DNA of 64,000 bases. It comes from Cercophora sp. LCS_1. Its lineage: Eukaryota; Ascomycota; Sordariomycetes; Sordariales; Lasiosphaeriaceae. Location of the stretch: contig JAPZLL010000013.1 of the NCBI GenBank assembly GCA_036250225.1, positions 884,737 to 948,736 on the forward strand. The letters are read 5' to 3'. The translations under genes were made by a program, and so were the position numbers. This document shows, piece after piece, positions 1-13,702 of the stretch. Numbering within the stretch: position 1 is the stretch's first letter; every line of letters starts with the position of its first letter. The notes beneath the pieces are model-generated. The model ran no database searches, was not told the DNA's origin, and saw only the letters and a list, made by a program, of their open reading frames with translations.

Positions 1-202
1 CAACAGAAAAGATGATATTGCGGGTCCGGACGTGCAGTTTGCGTATCCGTGGGATTTCTTTGGGCCGATTCCGTATAATAATGTGACGCTGAACTACAAG
101 ATGGATTTTATCGAGTTGTTGGGGAATCAGCCGGGGAAGAGGTACGTCAAGATCAAGCAGGTGATGGACATTACCAAGGATTTGTGCTATACTTATGCTT
201 AA
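1..202 (+). CDS. 3' end of an unrecognised protein (partial)
   Basis: An open frame enters from the left edge (first full codon at base 2) and ends at TAA 200-202, giving 66 residues. The segment is rich in aromatic residues and contains PWDFFGPIPY and a Lys-rich stretch near the end (GKRYVKIKQ). Composition and codon use look like a real C-terminus. I do not recognise the family with any certainty; it might belong to one of the conserved fungal DUF families. The upstream part is outside the window. Confidence 0.6.
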   Translation, partial: NRKDDIAGPDVQFAYPWDFFGPIPYNNVTLNYKMDFIELLGNQPGKRYVKIKQVMDITKDLCYTYA

Positions 203-2765
203 GATGAGATGTGGTGGTCAGGGAAATGGGAATGAGAATGGGAATGGAGGGTGGGTTTAATGCCATCATGTCATGTTTGAAAACTGCACGATCAACTTGC
301 ATATTTTTTTTGAGTTTCTGTGCTTTTTTTTGACACCAGGATAAGTCTTGACTCTAGCAATCTACCAAAACGGAACATAGAAACCAACCTAAGTGCTTAC
401 AGCCTCGACCAGCAAAGCATCCACCCGGACCAAAAATTCGCCGTGCCCCCATGTCCACTCCACTTCCTGCACGACTCCATCGCCAACCCCACACAGCATC
501 CATCGTGATGGCCAAAAAGTAAGCCGAAGAGGCTAGATGACCCCGACCCGATTTGAACGGATAACCTTTCGATCTGGAGTCGAACGCGCTACCGTTGCGC
601 CACGAGGCCACTTCTTGTTGAAATTTTGGTCGATTCCAGCCCTTATGAGGCCGCGCGGGGAGCATGCAACGTTGTGTCACTCGAGATGCATGTTGGACTT
701 GTGCATGGCAGCCAGTTCGAGGGAGTTCGTTCTGCATTGTAATTCAAGTCGCAACTTGCACATTGAGTAAGTTGATGATTCAGAAGAAACCCGAACATGA
801 TATGAACTGTTTTTCGTCTCCCAATGTTTAGCAAGGTAAAGACACAATCATGATTGTTGTGCACTCCCATCTAATGTGCCAGGAATGAACATAACCTGGG
901 TGGCTGAGACTCTTCACTCATCAACTTTAAACCTCATCCTCCCCTACACCTAATAAAACAAGCTGATGGCAAAAAAAGAACAGAGTGTGTAAACAATGAC
1001 TACACCAGCTACTGTAACAGCATGTCTTTGATTTGCTGTCAAAAGCGCATCTGGTTGATGTACAGGAAGCAGTTCTGTCTCCATCGTGCAGCTGGGGGGT
1101 TCGGGGATGACTGACTCCATTGGCCAAAGCCACCACAGATCGGGTGGGTCGCCATCTGAGATGCAGTTGATATTCTCCTTGGGGATGTAGCGATTGAAAC
1201 GAAACACTTCCTTTTAGCAAGCATTCAAGGCCTTGGCATAGTATAATTGAACCCTCTTCAATTCTCCAAGACGGGATATGTCCTCGATTGAGTGTGAGTA
1301 AAGAACAAGGAGTCCCTTCCAGCCCGGACGATTGGTGTCTTGAGGAAATCCCGCAACGGACCAAGATTGAGAGAACTTGTAGTTCTTTTGCTCGGGCCCA
1401 GATGGTGGGAAGAGGAAGCGGCAACCGCCCAGGTGGGATCGGAGTGGGTGATCCTAACTACAACCAGTGTCAGTAGCTGAAGATGTCTCCTTTACTGGCC
1501 GAGAGCTAATTTAGAATGGCATGCCAACACCAGACATGTCCCAACCGCAACGCATTGACTGATCGCCATGGGCCCCAGGCCACTGGACAGGTAGAGAAGG
1601 GGGGGCTGACTCACGATTCAGACGAAATCGACAACTGAGAAGATTATTCGAGGTCCGATTCCACGCTTTGCATCGGATTTGGTTGCTGCCGCGTTGTCTG
1701 CAAGTTGTTCTGGAACCGACAGGAAAGCACCACAGGCCTTTGGTGCTTGGCCGTGGGCCGTGTGTTCTCGGGTTGGCTGATAAACTCCAATTTAGACCGT
1801 TGAGGCGCAGAAATGACCGCAATTGGCGAACTGCTGCGTATCTGCTAGATCGAAAGAGGGCTGGGAGAGGTTGGGCGGGAGATTGCTCTGGCTCTTTCAT
1901 TTGGTGCCTGAAAAAAATGGAACACTTGCCCCCACCCAGCAGCTGGAAGGAGCTCTGGAATCTCCACAGTGACTTCCCTTAGGTTCAAATCTATACTGGA
2001 GAGACAACCATCGCACGGCATCTTTTGCCGTTTTCACGGTTGATTTGTATTTGGCAAGTACAAATCCTTCTTGTCGCCTGGTGTCAATGCTTGGTGCAGA
2101 CTTCCCAAGGACGAGCACACGCCACAGCCTTCCGCGCTTGAGATGTCCGAAAACCTGCATTAACTCAACAACGCGACCGAGATATCATTGGCGAAAGCTC
2201 TCCATCCCCCCCATTTGTTGTTCAGGTCACCGCGAACATCTTGGCCAAAGCCTTTAAGCTTCAAAAATGCATTTCATGATTGTCGCGAAGCATGAGATTG
2301 GGCCGCGCGACTTCGAGTGGGAGGTCGCTTGAGATATCGCTCTCGCATGTTTTGCTCTGGGCTGCCTGGGGAAGCCTTAGTAGCACTGAGCTCATGAAGC
2401 CACTCCAGAATGACTGTCTATCAGCCCGCCTCTCTCCGTTTGTCAGATGCGCACCCTGCCGGCAAGTCCGTTGATACGGAAGAGGGACGACTGACAGTGT
2501 CTGGTCCGCTCCATCAATGAAGAACACCATTTCATGGCCAGGCGAGATTAACCCTGAAGGATAAAAGGAAGAGTACATCTCATCATGGTTCTCAACCCCA
2601 CAGGCAACCCACCACCGAACCGCCAAACCCACCAGTTTCATCAACCACACTCTGACACTTGCTTCAACACCACCATTCGACCTCTGGTGCCTCCCTCCGG
2701 CACATCTCACTTCATCCATCTGTCCAACCTGGCCCGCACCGCACCGTTCACCGACACTCGACACC
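203..2765. other. Intergenic region with no supported protein gene
   Basis: Apart from tRNA-Trp at 538-609, I see no convincing gene here. A minus-strand open frame at 950-1207 has a fairly protein-like composition and a hydrophobic end (about residues 65-84). It has no clear start, splice partner or family, so I do not call it. Several longer open frames between 1500 and 2776 overlap in different frames without codon bias and are probably noncoding. Confidence 0.5.
538..609 (-). tRNA. tRNA-Trp (CCA), copy 1
   Basis: This 72-nt cloverleaf reads on the minus strand from GGCCTCG to CGGGGTC plus discriminator A. Acceptor stem, D-arm (GCGC/GCGC), anticodon stem TTCGA/TCGAA with loop CTCCAGA (anticodon CCA) and T-arm ATCCG/CGGGT with loop TTCAAAT all pair. 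There is no intron. It is identical to the copies at 5523-5594 and 35985-36056. Confidence 0.95.
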
Positions 2766-4468
2766 ATGGATCCCAACGCTGCCTACGGCCCAGCCATCGG
2801 CACCAAGGCACGACTTGCGCCCAAGGCCGGTGGAAAGAGAATCACGGCCGTCCACCTTCGTGGTGGCAAATACACTGACCAAATCACGCTTCAGTTTAGT
2901 GATGGTACCACTAGCGGCGGCGGCGGTGGTGGTGGAATTGCCGACTTTCCATCTCAATGGCGGTACATGTTTATCTCCTTACGTCCTTGAGGCTTGCTGA
3001 CTGGTGGCTCCTTTGCCGGCGCAGCACGAACAGATGAAAACATCGTCGGCCTCTCCATCTGGAATGACGGGGCTGCAATTCGTGGCATCCAGATCCACAC
3101 GGACGGTAAGCGGCCCGAGGGAGGATCGCGCGTATACGGCACCAACGCGGACACTTTTCGCCGAGTCTTTGGACAGCCGACCTGTAGCCTCCCCGGACAT
3201 CAAGGTTCAGGCGGCGCTAGTGCGGATTCTTTCGGGTCTCGAGGTCGTGGCCGATAGTCTGGTGCGCCAGATCAAGCTCATTTGGGCTGATGCGCCAACC
3301 AAGACGACAGTGCCACTTACAGTGGGAGAGCCAGCAGGAAACCTCGGCAGCATCGCCAACACCGATATGCAGCATCTCGCCAATCCAGTCGGCTTGGCCA
3401 TCTCCCATGTCCAGTTGTGGGACAACAGGGACGATCCCCGCAGACAGTTCCCAGAAATCGTGGGATACCTATCGCCGAGGCGAAATCATCGTTCCCGGTC
3501 AGACTTACACGAGGGTGGCGGGCGGGCTGGTCGAACACGCCCTTGGCCAGAATGAATACATCACCGCGGTCGAGGGCTGGGCACCGCGCCCCGGCAGAGT
3601 TAGTGGTTTGACTATCATAACAACCAACTTCGACACAAGTGGAGTGCCCGAAGCTCGCGTCACCGTCGGGGACCGGCACGGCGAGAGGTTCGTATGGAAG
3701 GCGCCCCCTGGTTGTGTCCTTGTCGGGATTCACAACCGCCTGGGTGATCTGTTCATGGAACAACTGACACCCATCTGGGGCCCAGGGCTACCGGCGTCAC
3801 ACGTCATCAAAGTTACCGAGGTCAAGTACCTGGAGGTGGTTGCGTCCAAACAGATCCCAGTGTCTGAAGTCACCTCGGGCTCCACTGAGAACTGGACCCT
3901 GTCGCCATGAAGATCAATGTGAGCTGGGAGCGTCTCGTCGAGGTCCAGAAGAGCATCACCACAACCGACTCGCTCACTCATGCGTGGGGCGTCAAGGCGT
4001 GGTCTAAAGTAGAGGTGGAGGGGAGTCTCTTTGGTCAAAAGGCAAAGGTTGAGGGCGGCCTGGAAGTCCGTTACAACGGCGAGAAATCAACCAGCACTAC
4101 GGTCGGCAATACTACGACGGAGCAGAGACTTTTCCAGCAACATCAGGCCACCATTCCCCCAGGCAGTAGGCTCAAAGTCAAGGGGTCCTACACCACCGTT
4201 TCGGTGAAGGAAGTCCAATGGGAAGGAACATTGAGCGTCGTATTTCCTGATGGAGCTTGTATTGTAGGTCTTTCTCTTGTTGTATTTCACGACAGGCCGT
4301 ATGGCTGGCTGACCGCCTCTTCACCATTAGTCAACCCCGGTCTCTGGCAGGTTTAGCGGTTCCGCATGCTCTGATCCGCAGACTGAGTATCGGACCGAGC
4401 CCCTTTGGCCCTTCGACTGGCCGGTAGCCCTTGGTGTAGTATGCGCTGCGTTGTCTTGGGGCTACTGA
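2766..4468 (+). pseudogene. Jacalin-like lectin / aerolysin-like domain protein, apparently frameshifted
   Basis: The N-terminal part has a jacalin-like beta-prism pattern (GGKYTDQITLQFSDG, then a Gly-rich loop, then IVGLSIWNDG). A middle part looks like further beta-rich lectin sequence. The C-terminal part (about 3907-4263) has the Thr/Ser-rich alternating strands typical of aerolysin-type (ETX/MTX2, natterin-like) pore-forming folds. Plausible introns are 3106-3187 (GTAAGC...TGTAG) and 4264-4330 (GTAGGT...TTAG), with a stop at 4466-4468; an early intron near 2905-3024 is needed but ambiguous. Two frame changes, at about 3440-3475 and 3886-3907, have no usable splice sites, so the copy looks broken. 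Sequencing indels could mimic this. Fungal proteins of this class are lectins or cytolysins; the activity of this copy is unknown. Confidence 0.5.
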
Positions 4469-5656
4469 ATCTCCTTCCTCTTTGTCATTTTGCCAGATTT
4501 TGCTCTTGCGTGTTGGACGGATGTTTGCCATATTGCGCTGACGAAATAGCATACCTGTCATTATAATTTGGTCTGCGCTCTCTGGGTCTAGATATCTTGG
4601 ATGGAATTCAAGGAATACCTGTCACTTACATATTGACTTCAATAGTTCCAATATCATCAATCGCCCGCTTAAGTCCTCTAGAATGCAGTTGTTCATGTTC
4701 ACATCCTGGTCCATTGAACCAAGGCTCGGATATCCTCGGCCAGGAACAATAGACGTTTTCTACGGAAACTCAAACAGCAGACTTGGACTCGTTCTACACA
4801 AATGTCAGCTTACGCCAATTTCCCCACAGCGCAACCATGGTAGTATAAAATATTCTTGCGTTCACCGAAAACATATTGCAATCCTCTAACCCTTTCCTTT
4901 TTCAAAACAGAAAGACCTGTGCGGTCATTCATCAGCATCATTAGCGACATACTTGGTAGTACAGTTCTATGAGATTTCTCTCATGAACAAAATCGAGACG
5001 ATGATGAAATGCTCGCGGAGCCCCTCTGTCTGAGCCTACTGCTTGCGGCAGGTAGTGCAGAGGCGTGGTTCTGCGTGAGCTGACCGAGTCTGCCCTTTTC
5101 AACCCTTACTTCCTTTTTATTTATCTGAAAGATGATTATTGCTTACATCTTTGATACTTGTTTTATCGTACGGTGCGCGTCTGTCTGTAGGAATCATCGG
5201 GGACAGGGGGATCAGGGTCATAGCTGTAGATTTGGTAAAAGTGGGCATCTCAAGTGACGATGTGTTCTTCGTTCGATCCTGATTCAAAGTTGCGAGCCGC
5301 CAAACACCACACGATGCGCTCAGGAGCATAGATGCGAACCACCACATCAATCTTGGTGTAAAAAGGGATGGAACGCCTTATTCCAGGCCAGGATGTGTTT
5401 CAACACACTGCATCTAGCCGTTATTGTCAAGGAAAGGAGTGCAAAAATGGCTTTCTAACGTTCCGACAATGGATCGGCACCTTGGGACACTTTGTGCCGT
5501 AGGACTTTCATTAATCAGCAGTGGCCTCGTGGCGCAACGGTAGCGCGTTCGACTCCAGATCGAAAGGTTATCCGTTCAAATCGGGTCGGGGTCATCAAGA
5601 AAATACCATGTGGGATTTCATTTTTGTGTTCCTGCTCCTCGTGCTTGTGGTGCAAT

Positions 5657-5687
<31 letters not shown>

Positions 5688-7441
5688 CGCTCTCCGAGTA
5701 TTGGGGGTATTCTTGAGTTTTGGCACTGGTTTGAGTTTTGCTGCTGGGGATCTCCGTTTGGGGGCTAAAGCTTCCATGAGGCTCCGGTTCTAAAAGGGGG
5801 AAAAGGGGCAACCCACCTTTCTTTTCCTGATGCTAGGTACGTACCTCGCTCGTCTGTCTGACACATCACATGAGAGGGGAGGTGAGTTCGGCACAATCAC
5901 AGCCGTGACGAAACATACAAAATTGACCTAGAAATTCCTTTCCTCCTGACCGAAAATTGTCAGGCTTGGTACGCAATATTCATGATCGGCTCCAATTGTT
6001 CCAATAGTGGGCGAAGTATTGCGGCCATAGTCAGGGCAGGTGGCCATTGAGCCTCCCCAGTTTTTGCTCGTCCAAGGTACAGTGACTTTCTCACCACCTC
6101 CAACGACGACACTGCGGCTGGATTCGAGACGGCCTCTCACTCGTTTTCTTCGCCTCCATGATTCCTACCTGCCTCCTGTGGCTGGAGTCGTGGCGGGACG
6201 GGATGTGGAGATGGGGCACGGAACCGTGCTTTGGGACGGCTCCATATTGACTTGCTACGGCACCAACCTCACCTCGTCTTGGTTCTTCAGCTTTCTGGAT
6301 CGCAAAGTCTAACCGTTGGGTGGCGGCTGCCCAGTCGGCTTTCAAGTGCTTCCAGACAGACGGCAAAGGTCCTGGGCACGGATGGGTTGGCTGGCCACTG
6401 CAGTTTGCAGGGATTTGCCCGAAGAGGTCTGAGCGTATCGTGAACCCCTCAGTTTTCTGGCAGTTCCAGCCTCGAAACTGAGAAGAGATCGGGACACGAG
6501 GCTGGATTGGCGTGCCAATTTCGACAAGCCACTCTGTCCCAGCATTCGGGATCGCAGCGCTTGGCCTCTCGTGGCGGCGAGACCTTCGGCGTGATGGAAA
6601 ACTGGAAAAAGAAAAGGATGCGCGTCGTCGTCGGGCGGTTGACTAGCCGCACGGACCAGCCCGTCCGTGGGTGGTTGATGCAGCTCGAAATCTGGAGTCG
6701 GCAGCAGTCAGGACTAGAATTTATCTTTACACTGCATCCCGACGTGAGCTGCCGAGGCCATTGTGTGCGATCCAGCTTCGTGTTCGAAAAGCGAGCTCAA
6801 AAGTGCTGTTTGCCCGCTTCAGAGGCCCTTGCGACTTTCAGACGCGCGACGCCAGTGAGAGACCCTTGATTGGTGTTCCCCTCCAATTTTTTTTCTATTC
6901 CAACCTTTGCGGCGCATCACATCGGCCACACCCGAATTCAGGGGCAGCGGGCACTTGATGAGGGAAAAGGAACCACACACACTCGTGCGTATGTGCAATC
7001 GTTTTCTTTTCCGTAACCCATGGCCGGGCCGTGATTCAGCACGTATTTGGGCTGCCTCAAGCTCCGACTGCAAGCTCCCAGCAAGCAGTTCCCCTGCAGT
7101 TGCCCGCCGAGACCCACGCCAGAGCTCTTGACTGAAGTTCCACCCGATTAAACAGACCGAACGGACCAGACTAGACCATCGATAGCGCGCTCGCTTCCGA
7201 GACCGACTCGACTGCACATCCTCATGAATGCTGCCGCTGCTGCAAAACCGACTTTATAACCCTTCGTCTGCCGTTGGGGAAGGACGACCGGGCCGCGCGT
7301 GACGTCGAGAAGAGGCCTGTCGCGAGCACGAAGCTCTAATTTCACCGCCCTCAGCTTCAATCGGGTTGCGCCATCCGCACCGCCGCCCCTCGGGCCCGCG
7401 ATTCCGCGTCAGTGCCGTTTGTCGATGCATTCCTGGACAAA
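4469..7441. other. Long intergenic region around tRNA-Trp copy 2
   Basis: It contains tRNA-Trp (5523-5594) and a T homopolymer at about 5660-5687. The last 300 bp before 7442 are probably the DOCK gene promoter and 5' UTR. Many open frames at 5900-7360 overlap on both strands with no family resemblance and are treated as noncoding. Confidence 0.5.
5523..5594 (+). tRNA. tRNA-Trp (CCA), copy 2
   Basis: Same 72-nt sequence as the copies at 538-609 and 35985-36056, here on the plus strand. Anticodon CCA sits in loop CTCCAGA, and there is no intron. A short T run about 30 nt downstream could serve as the Pol III terminator. Confidence 0.95.
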
Positions 7442-10400
7442 ATGCCCTGGCAACCCTTGCCTCGCATCGCCTTCGCCGTAGCGACATACCCGTTTGTCGC
7501 CTCGAACCCGGCCGACCTTCCCCTCGAGATTGGCGACGAGTTATACATCATCGAGGAGACGCCTGATGGCAATTGGCTCCGGGGATACCTGCTCGCGCCG
7601 CCTAGTTTGCTGGCCGGGCTGACCAGCGTCAAAGGCCAGACCCTCGAGGCTCGTGTGTTCAGCGGTATCTTTCCGCGCAGCTGCGTCGAGGTGCGTGAGG
7701 TTCTCGGCGAGACGGATGAGACAGACGAGTACGAGAGCGAGGATGGCGCCCGCGACGCGACGGGCTTCCCGCAATTTGGGAGCGATTCTGCAAAGAGTGG
7801 ACTCGCGGAGAAGAAGCGGCGAAAGGAGAAACCAAAGGCGCCTGAGTTGTACATTTCCGGCTTGGGAGATGTAAAGGTGCCGCGAAAAGGCGGGAGGGAC
7901 TCTGTGCTGCCGAATGGGACTCCGGGACGATTGTCCGTCCCGGTCAAACGCGACCCGAATGCGCCCAGACCGCCGGCCCCGGTGCCGATGCTCAAGATCG
8001 GCGACGAGACTCCGACCTCCGCATCCGAGCCCCTCATTGACGAGATCGCGTCTTGCCTGCGGGAATGGCACTCGACCAACCTCCATGAGCTCCTTCTCTC
8101 GCGACAATACAGCAAGCTCGACACTCTCTCGCAGCTCATCACTACCCTGAATTTTGCGAGGCAACAATTCCTCCACGATGTGCTCACAACATGGGAATAC
8201 AAAAACTTACGAGAAAAGACGGTGTGGGATCTTGTTCGGGTCAATAAGCTGTGCGGAGGCGAGGTTATTGTTCGCGATCCACACGAGCGCGGTCGAGTCT
8301 TGACCGGGGATGACTCGGTCGTTGAAATCACGCGGCTACAGTCAATAATGAGCCTGTTGGACGAGACGCCCACAGTCGCGTTGGAACAAACGGCCTTGCA
8401 TCATCTTTTGGTGGACATTAAGGGTTTTGCCGGCGCATCGACCGAGGCTACTACCTTAGTGATATATCTGGCTTCCAAGGTCCCAGGTGGGACGTTGACA
8501 CCCCTCTCCGAAAGCTATATCGTCGAGGTTCCCGCGGGAGGGCAAATGGGCCATCTGGCGAGGAATGTACAGATGCGCACACTCTTCGCCGATCTCTCCT
8601 CGGTGGACATCGGCGAAGGCCCATCGGCCGACTGCGAGTTGTTTCTCATCGTCAAGATCCGAGCCACGGAGAAGATCACTGCAGTCGCAAAGCCTAGCTC
8701 ACGGGGCGGGTCCATGGCTCAGGCTCTGCCTCAGTTCACCAAGGACTCGAAGCCGCCATTGTCATCCGGCAACAAATCAGTGCGTAGGAGTCTGATGTGG
8801 GCCGGAAAAAGCACTCGGTCGGCCTTCTCCAGGGGAAATGCAAAGCTAGATGCCTTGTCTGAGCAAGCTGAAGATTTACCCCCGACAACAGGTCCTGCCG
8901 AAAGTAGGGATGGGCCACCGCCGAGCACGGCTCACTCGAGAGGGCGAGGATCTATCGACGTTCAGCCCTTGCAATCAACCGCCGATAGGACGGTTGGCGT
9001 TGGCGTCCTGAAACTAAACTCAGTGATGAAGCAGGATGAAGAGGTTGAGCATGTCGTCAGCATTTGGGCGCCCTCTGCACGGCTGACAGCTGATAAACAC
9101 GACGGCGACGAGTGGGATCCCATAATACGTGATTTGCTGGACAGCAAAACGGGCCACTATGACAAATCGAGACGAGCGGAGCGCCTTCAAGTCCATCTCA
9201 AGTCCTTCAACGATCCGGACGCCGATGCGCTCATCAAAGCGACCCCTACCGTTCTATCCAGTATTTGCAAGACAAACAAAATTGGCTTCTCGGGCGCGCC
9301 GACCAAACCGAGGTCTGACATCTATCTGACCATCGACGAAGCAATTTTAACCCGGCAGACATTGCTATCTCGATACGGAGGCAGTGCAACGGCGCTCCCA
9401 ACTAGCCTTCATGGCAGCAATCTTCAGCTCACGGTCGAGATTCGGAAGTCATCGGGTGAGCGGATCGAGAATTGCATCTACCCATCGTCCAACAATGAGG
9501 GTATCACGACATGGAGGACAGCGGCGGCCGAGCGTGGAGAACAATGGCGCCAGACGATCAAGCTTGTCCTTGCGCCCCAAGACGTCCATGCAGCACATGT
9601 GGTTATGTACCTTGCTGACGCGCCAAACCCACCATTTGCGCTTGCATACATGCCTCTGTGGGAGCAGCAGGCTTTTATCCGCGATGGCTCACACACCCTC
9701 CTCCTCTATAAGCTTGACGAGCACACGGTGACACCTCAGGCCGGAGCGCAAAGCAAGGGCGGGTATTTGAGCCTACCGTTCCAACCGAAAGGCGAACACC
9801 AGGCCGAGGTAACCGGGCCTTTTGCCATGGTGCGCGTGGACTCGTACCTGTGCAGCACACGGTTTTCCCAGAACAGGGTGGTGCTGGGACTCGTCGGCTG
9901 GAAGGAACTTCCCAGGGACCAGGTCCCGAATCTTCTCAAAGAGTTTATATTCGTCCCCGAAATCGAGGTAGTCAAGCTGCTCAACGATGTCCTGGACGCC
10001 CTGTTTGGTATCCTGGTCGAGTACTCGGGCAATGATGATTACGAAGATCTTGTGTTCACTGCGCTTGTCCGGGTGCTGGATATCGTGCACGACAGGAGGT
10101 TCAACCTGGCGCCGCTTGTGGACCAGTATGCAGAGAGCAAGTTCAACTACCCATTTGCAACGCCGTGTCTCGTCAGGTCGTTTACCAGACTGCTGTCCAA
10201 GCCGACAGAACCTGAGACATCACGGAAACTTCGCGCCACCTTCAAGGTCGCACGACATATACTCAAGTTTATTACACATGCCAGAGGACAGCAGAAAGCA
10301 AAGGAAGCCGGGATTGGGATTACAAGCTCGAACCCCGGGTTTACCCGGCACCTGCGCAGCATCTTCAAGGCCCTTGACGCCATGATGCGCAATACGGCCC

Positions 10401-13400
10401 CTGTTTTGGTGGGCAGCCAGACCCTGGCCGTCCAGCACTTTCACACATGGCTGCCGGAGCTTGCCGGTCTGCTGACGACGGAAGAGATCTTGCACATCGC
10501 CATTGACTTTATGGACTCGTGCTCCATGGTCAAGGGGAAGCTCGTTCTCTACAAGCTCGTCCTCATCATCAACTATGCAAAACTCGACATATTTTCGCAT
10601 CCCGAACAGCGGTCCGCGCTGAGCGCTAACACCGTCCGGTGGATTGCACCGCATTGGGGGTACACAGACGAGGTGACAGAGCAGTGGAGGGAGCAAGTCC
10701 GGCTCTGCTGCTCGGTTCTTGCCAGCCAGGTGGAACACCTGGGCCCCGAGATTCCCGACTACATTCCCGAAATCATCCAGTCATACCTCGCCGTCCAGGC
10801 GGTCGAGAAGAAACCCAAAAACCGACTCTCGCTTTTGTTTCCTACATCATACCCTTTTCCATCAAAACCCACGACCGAGGAGGTTGTGTTTGACGAGGCG
10901 CTCATCGAGCTCTCGGCCGTGCTTTCTGCACTCTCTAACTCGCCGAGTGGGATGCAGCTGGAGCTGGCCGAGGACGACCTCCACGTCATTGTGGAAAATT
11001 CGCTTCGTGTCCATATGAGCATCTTGCAGGGCGAGACCTTCCCGGCCACATGGCTCAGCGTACATATCTTTCACCACAAGTCGACAATGCGGACGCTGCA
11101 GTACCTTGCCGGCATTCTGTTAGAATCATTCCTCCCCCACCCCGACGAGGCCGAGAACTTCAACACGGAACTGTGGAAGCTGTTCTTCACGGCGCTTCTC
11201 AAGCTTGTTGGCAGCCCGCAGCTCGCACTGGAGACTTTCCCCGAGCAGAAGAGGAGAGCAGTCTGGAAGATTGCCGGGGATGTTCGGGAACATGGCGCCG
11301 ACCTCCTGAGGAGAACCTGGGAGGCCATCGGCTGGGAGACAAGCCTTGAGGAGCGGGCGAGATATGGTCTCGCCAAGATGGGCGGCTACCAAGTGCAATA
11401 CGTCCCAACGCTGGTGGGCCCAATTGTCGAGCTGTGCCTGAGCGTGCATGAGGGCTTGCGGCGGATGGCGGTCGAGGTTTTGCAGACCATGATTGTCAGC
11501 GAGTGGACACTGAGCGAGGATTTGTCAGTGATACAGACGGAGATGATCGACTGCCTCGATATTTACTTCAAGACGAAGCCCTTGACGGAAAGCATACTGC
11601 AGAAGCTCTTTGTTGGAGAACTGTTGGACCGCTTTGAGCCGCTGTCTCGGCTGCCTCAGGATCCACTTTACCAGGCCATCCGCGAACTGATCGACACGGT
11701 CAACGAGTTCCTGGATCTGTTGGTTGCTGTTCACAGCGGCGATGGCTCAGGGGAAGCATCGCACCTCATCCACAGGCTGAGACTGATGGAGTTCCTGCGC
11801 GACATGCAAAAGGAGGAGATCTTCATCCGATATGTCCATCAGCTCGCCGGGTTGCAAGCAGAAGCCAGGAACCACGCCGAAGCAGGCCTGGCGCTTCGAC
11901 TTCATGCCGACCTCTACGACTGGGACCCAACTAGGACGACACCTGCCCTGCAAGACCCCGCGTTCCCGACCCAGACCCACTTTGAGCGCAAGGAACGCAT
12001 CTATTTTGATATGATCAAGCACTTTGAGGAGGGCGAAGCATGGGGCAGCGCGTTGGCGGCGTACAAGGAGCTGCAGACGCAGTACGAGACCAACATCTTT
12101 GACTTTGCCAAGCTTGCCCGCACCGAGCGCGCCATCGCGACCATCTACGAGACGGTTGCTAAGAGCGAAAAGCTTGTGCCAAAATACTTCAAGGTCATCT
12201 ACAAGGGGCTTGGGTTCCCGCCCAGCGTGCAGGACAAGGAGTTTGTGTTTGAGGGGTCGCCCAACGAACGAGCGTCGGCGTTTACGGATCGCATGCAGGA
12301 GATGTACCCGTCAGCGCAGATCGTTATGAACGAGAACGTGGACGACTATGAGGGGCAATTCCTCGTCATCTCGGCGCTTAGTCCGCATCGGGACCTCAAA
12401 CATCATGTCTACCAGCGCGCTAGGGTGCCGCAGGTCATCCGCGACTACCTCGTGTCGAGCCACCCCCAGACTTTCTCGGTCAGCATCAGGAGAAACACGA
12501 ACGGGCCGGTGACGGAGCACTACGCCGAGAAGATAGTGTACACCACAGCCGAGGCGTTCCCCACGATTCTGCGACGGAGCGAGATTGTCTCGACGCATGA
12601 AATCCGGCTGTCGGCCAAAGAGACGGCGCTCGAGCGCATCGTGCGCAAGACGGCCGAGATGACAGGCGTGGAGAGAAAGGTTGCCGATGGTGAAGGTGGC
12701 GACGAGACAGCGCAGCTGCTCTTTGACGCCGTCAGCGTCAGCGTGAACCCGAGCTCAGAAAGCAGCATTGTCTGCTACCGTGATTTGATCCCAGGCATGT
12801 CCCGCAACGGCACAAACTCGCCAGCGCATGGCAGCGGTCTCGATGATGATGACCTCGAACCACCCGAGCTCGACGCGCAGGAAAATGCCATCAAGATGGC
12901 CCTCGTTGACCACGCCATCATGCTCAAGCGCTGCCTGGCAACCTTTGCGCGAAGCAACAACGAAATCCTCACCACCCACCTCGAGGACCTTCAGAAATGT
13001 AAGTCCCCATCAGCAGGATCTCTCACCGTCCACTAAAACCTTCTAGGCTTCGAAAGCACCTACGCGCCCGAACTCGCCCTTTTCATGCCAACCCAGCCCC
13101 TGCGCGACGTCAATCCGTCACCGACGCCAAGCTGGCCACGGTCGCCACCCGCTCCCCTCTCCCTCCACCAACAACTACCCTCGGCGCCATTATTCGCCAA
13201 CGGAGCCGCCCAAGAAGAAGTCAAAATCGTCCAGCCCGTCTCACTTCGCCAAGGTCGCGGCGCCCGCCTCAGCTTTCTCGGAGGCCGCAAAAAGGACAGC
13301 AACCCGCCACCACCCGTTCCCCAGATCAACGGCGACCACTCCCACTCCCACGACGGCAACGACTCGGACCTCAGCCGAAGCCGCAGCTTCAGCAAAGACA

Positions 13401-13702
13401 ACCCTAATCGCCGCAGCTTCTTCCGCGCCACGCACTCGTCATCAGACACGCGCGTGGCGGGGAGCAGCACGCTCGCCAACGGCGAACAAATGAGCCCAGC
13501 CATCGGCGGAGGCGGCGGCGGCGGCCATAAGATGGACGTTAGCGGCATGGACTGGGTGTCTGACTCTAATGAAGGGACAACGGAAGAAAAGGGAGGAGGA
13601 CTGCATAGTATCGGCAGCGTAAGGAAACGGCTGAGCATCTTAAGGCTTGGTAAAAAGGGCGGGAGGAGAGGAGAGAATATGGGGAGTTTGGATGAGGAGT
13701 AG
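7442..13702 (+). CDS. DOCK-family guanine nucleotide exchange factor (SH3-DHR1-DHR2)
   Basis: The spliced protein is about 2070 aa: exon 7442-12998, intron 12999-13046 (GTAAGT...TTCTAG), exon 13047-13702. I chose the ATG at 7442 because the upstream in-frame codon at 7412 is GTG. An SH3-like domain covers about residues 8-85 (ATYPFVASNPADLPLEIGDE). A C2-like DHR-1 lies at about 625-790, and a DHR-2 exchange domain at about 1420-1870 ends in the typical CLATFARSNNEILTTHLEDL. A Ser/Arg-rich disordered tail follows. The intron falls near the end of DHR-2, and the frame joins perfectly across it. Relatives (yeast Dck1, animal Dock180) work with an ELMO partner to activate Rac/Rho5-type GTPases in polarity and stress signalling. 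The assignment is firm; the target GTPase is inferred. Confidence 0.93.

Noticed and set aside
927..1424. Minus-strand open frames of 165 and 85 codons
   Set aside because: They overlap in different frames; the smaller has protein-like composition but no start, splice partner or family.
7357..8373. 338-codon minus-strand frame opposite the DOCK gene start
   Set aside because: Antisense shadow; the plus strand has a continuous SH3-DOCK protein.
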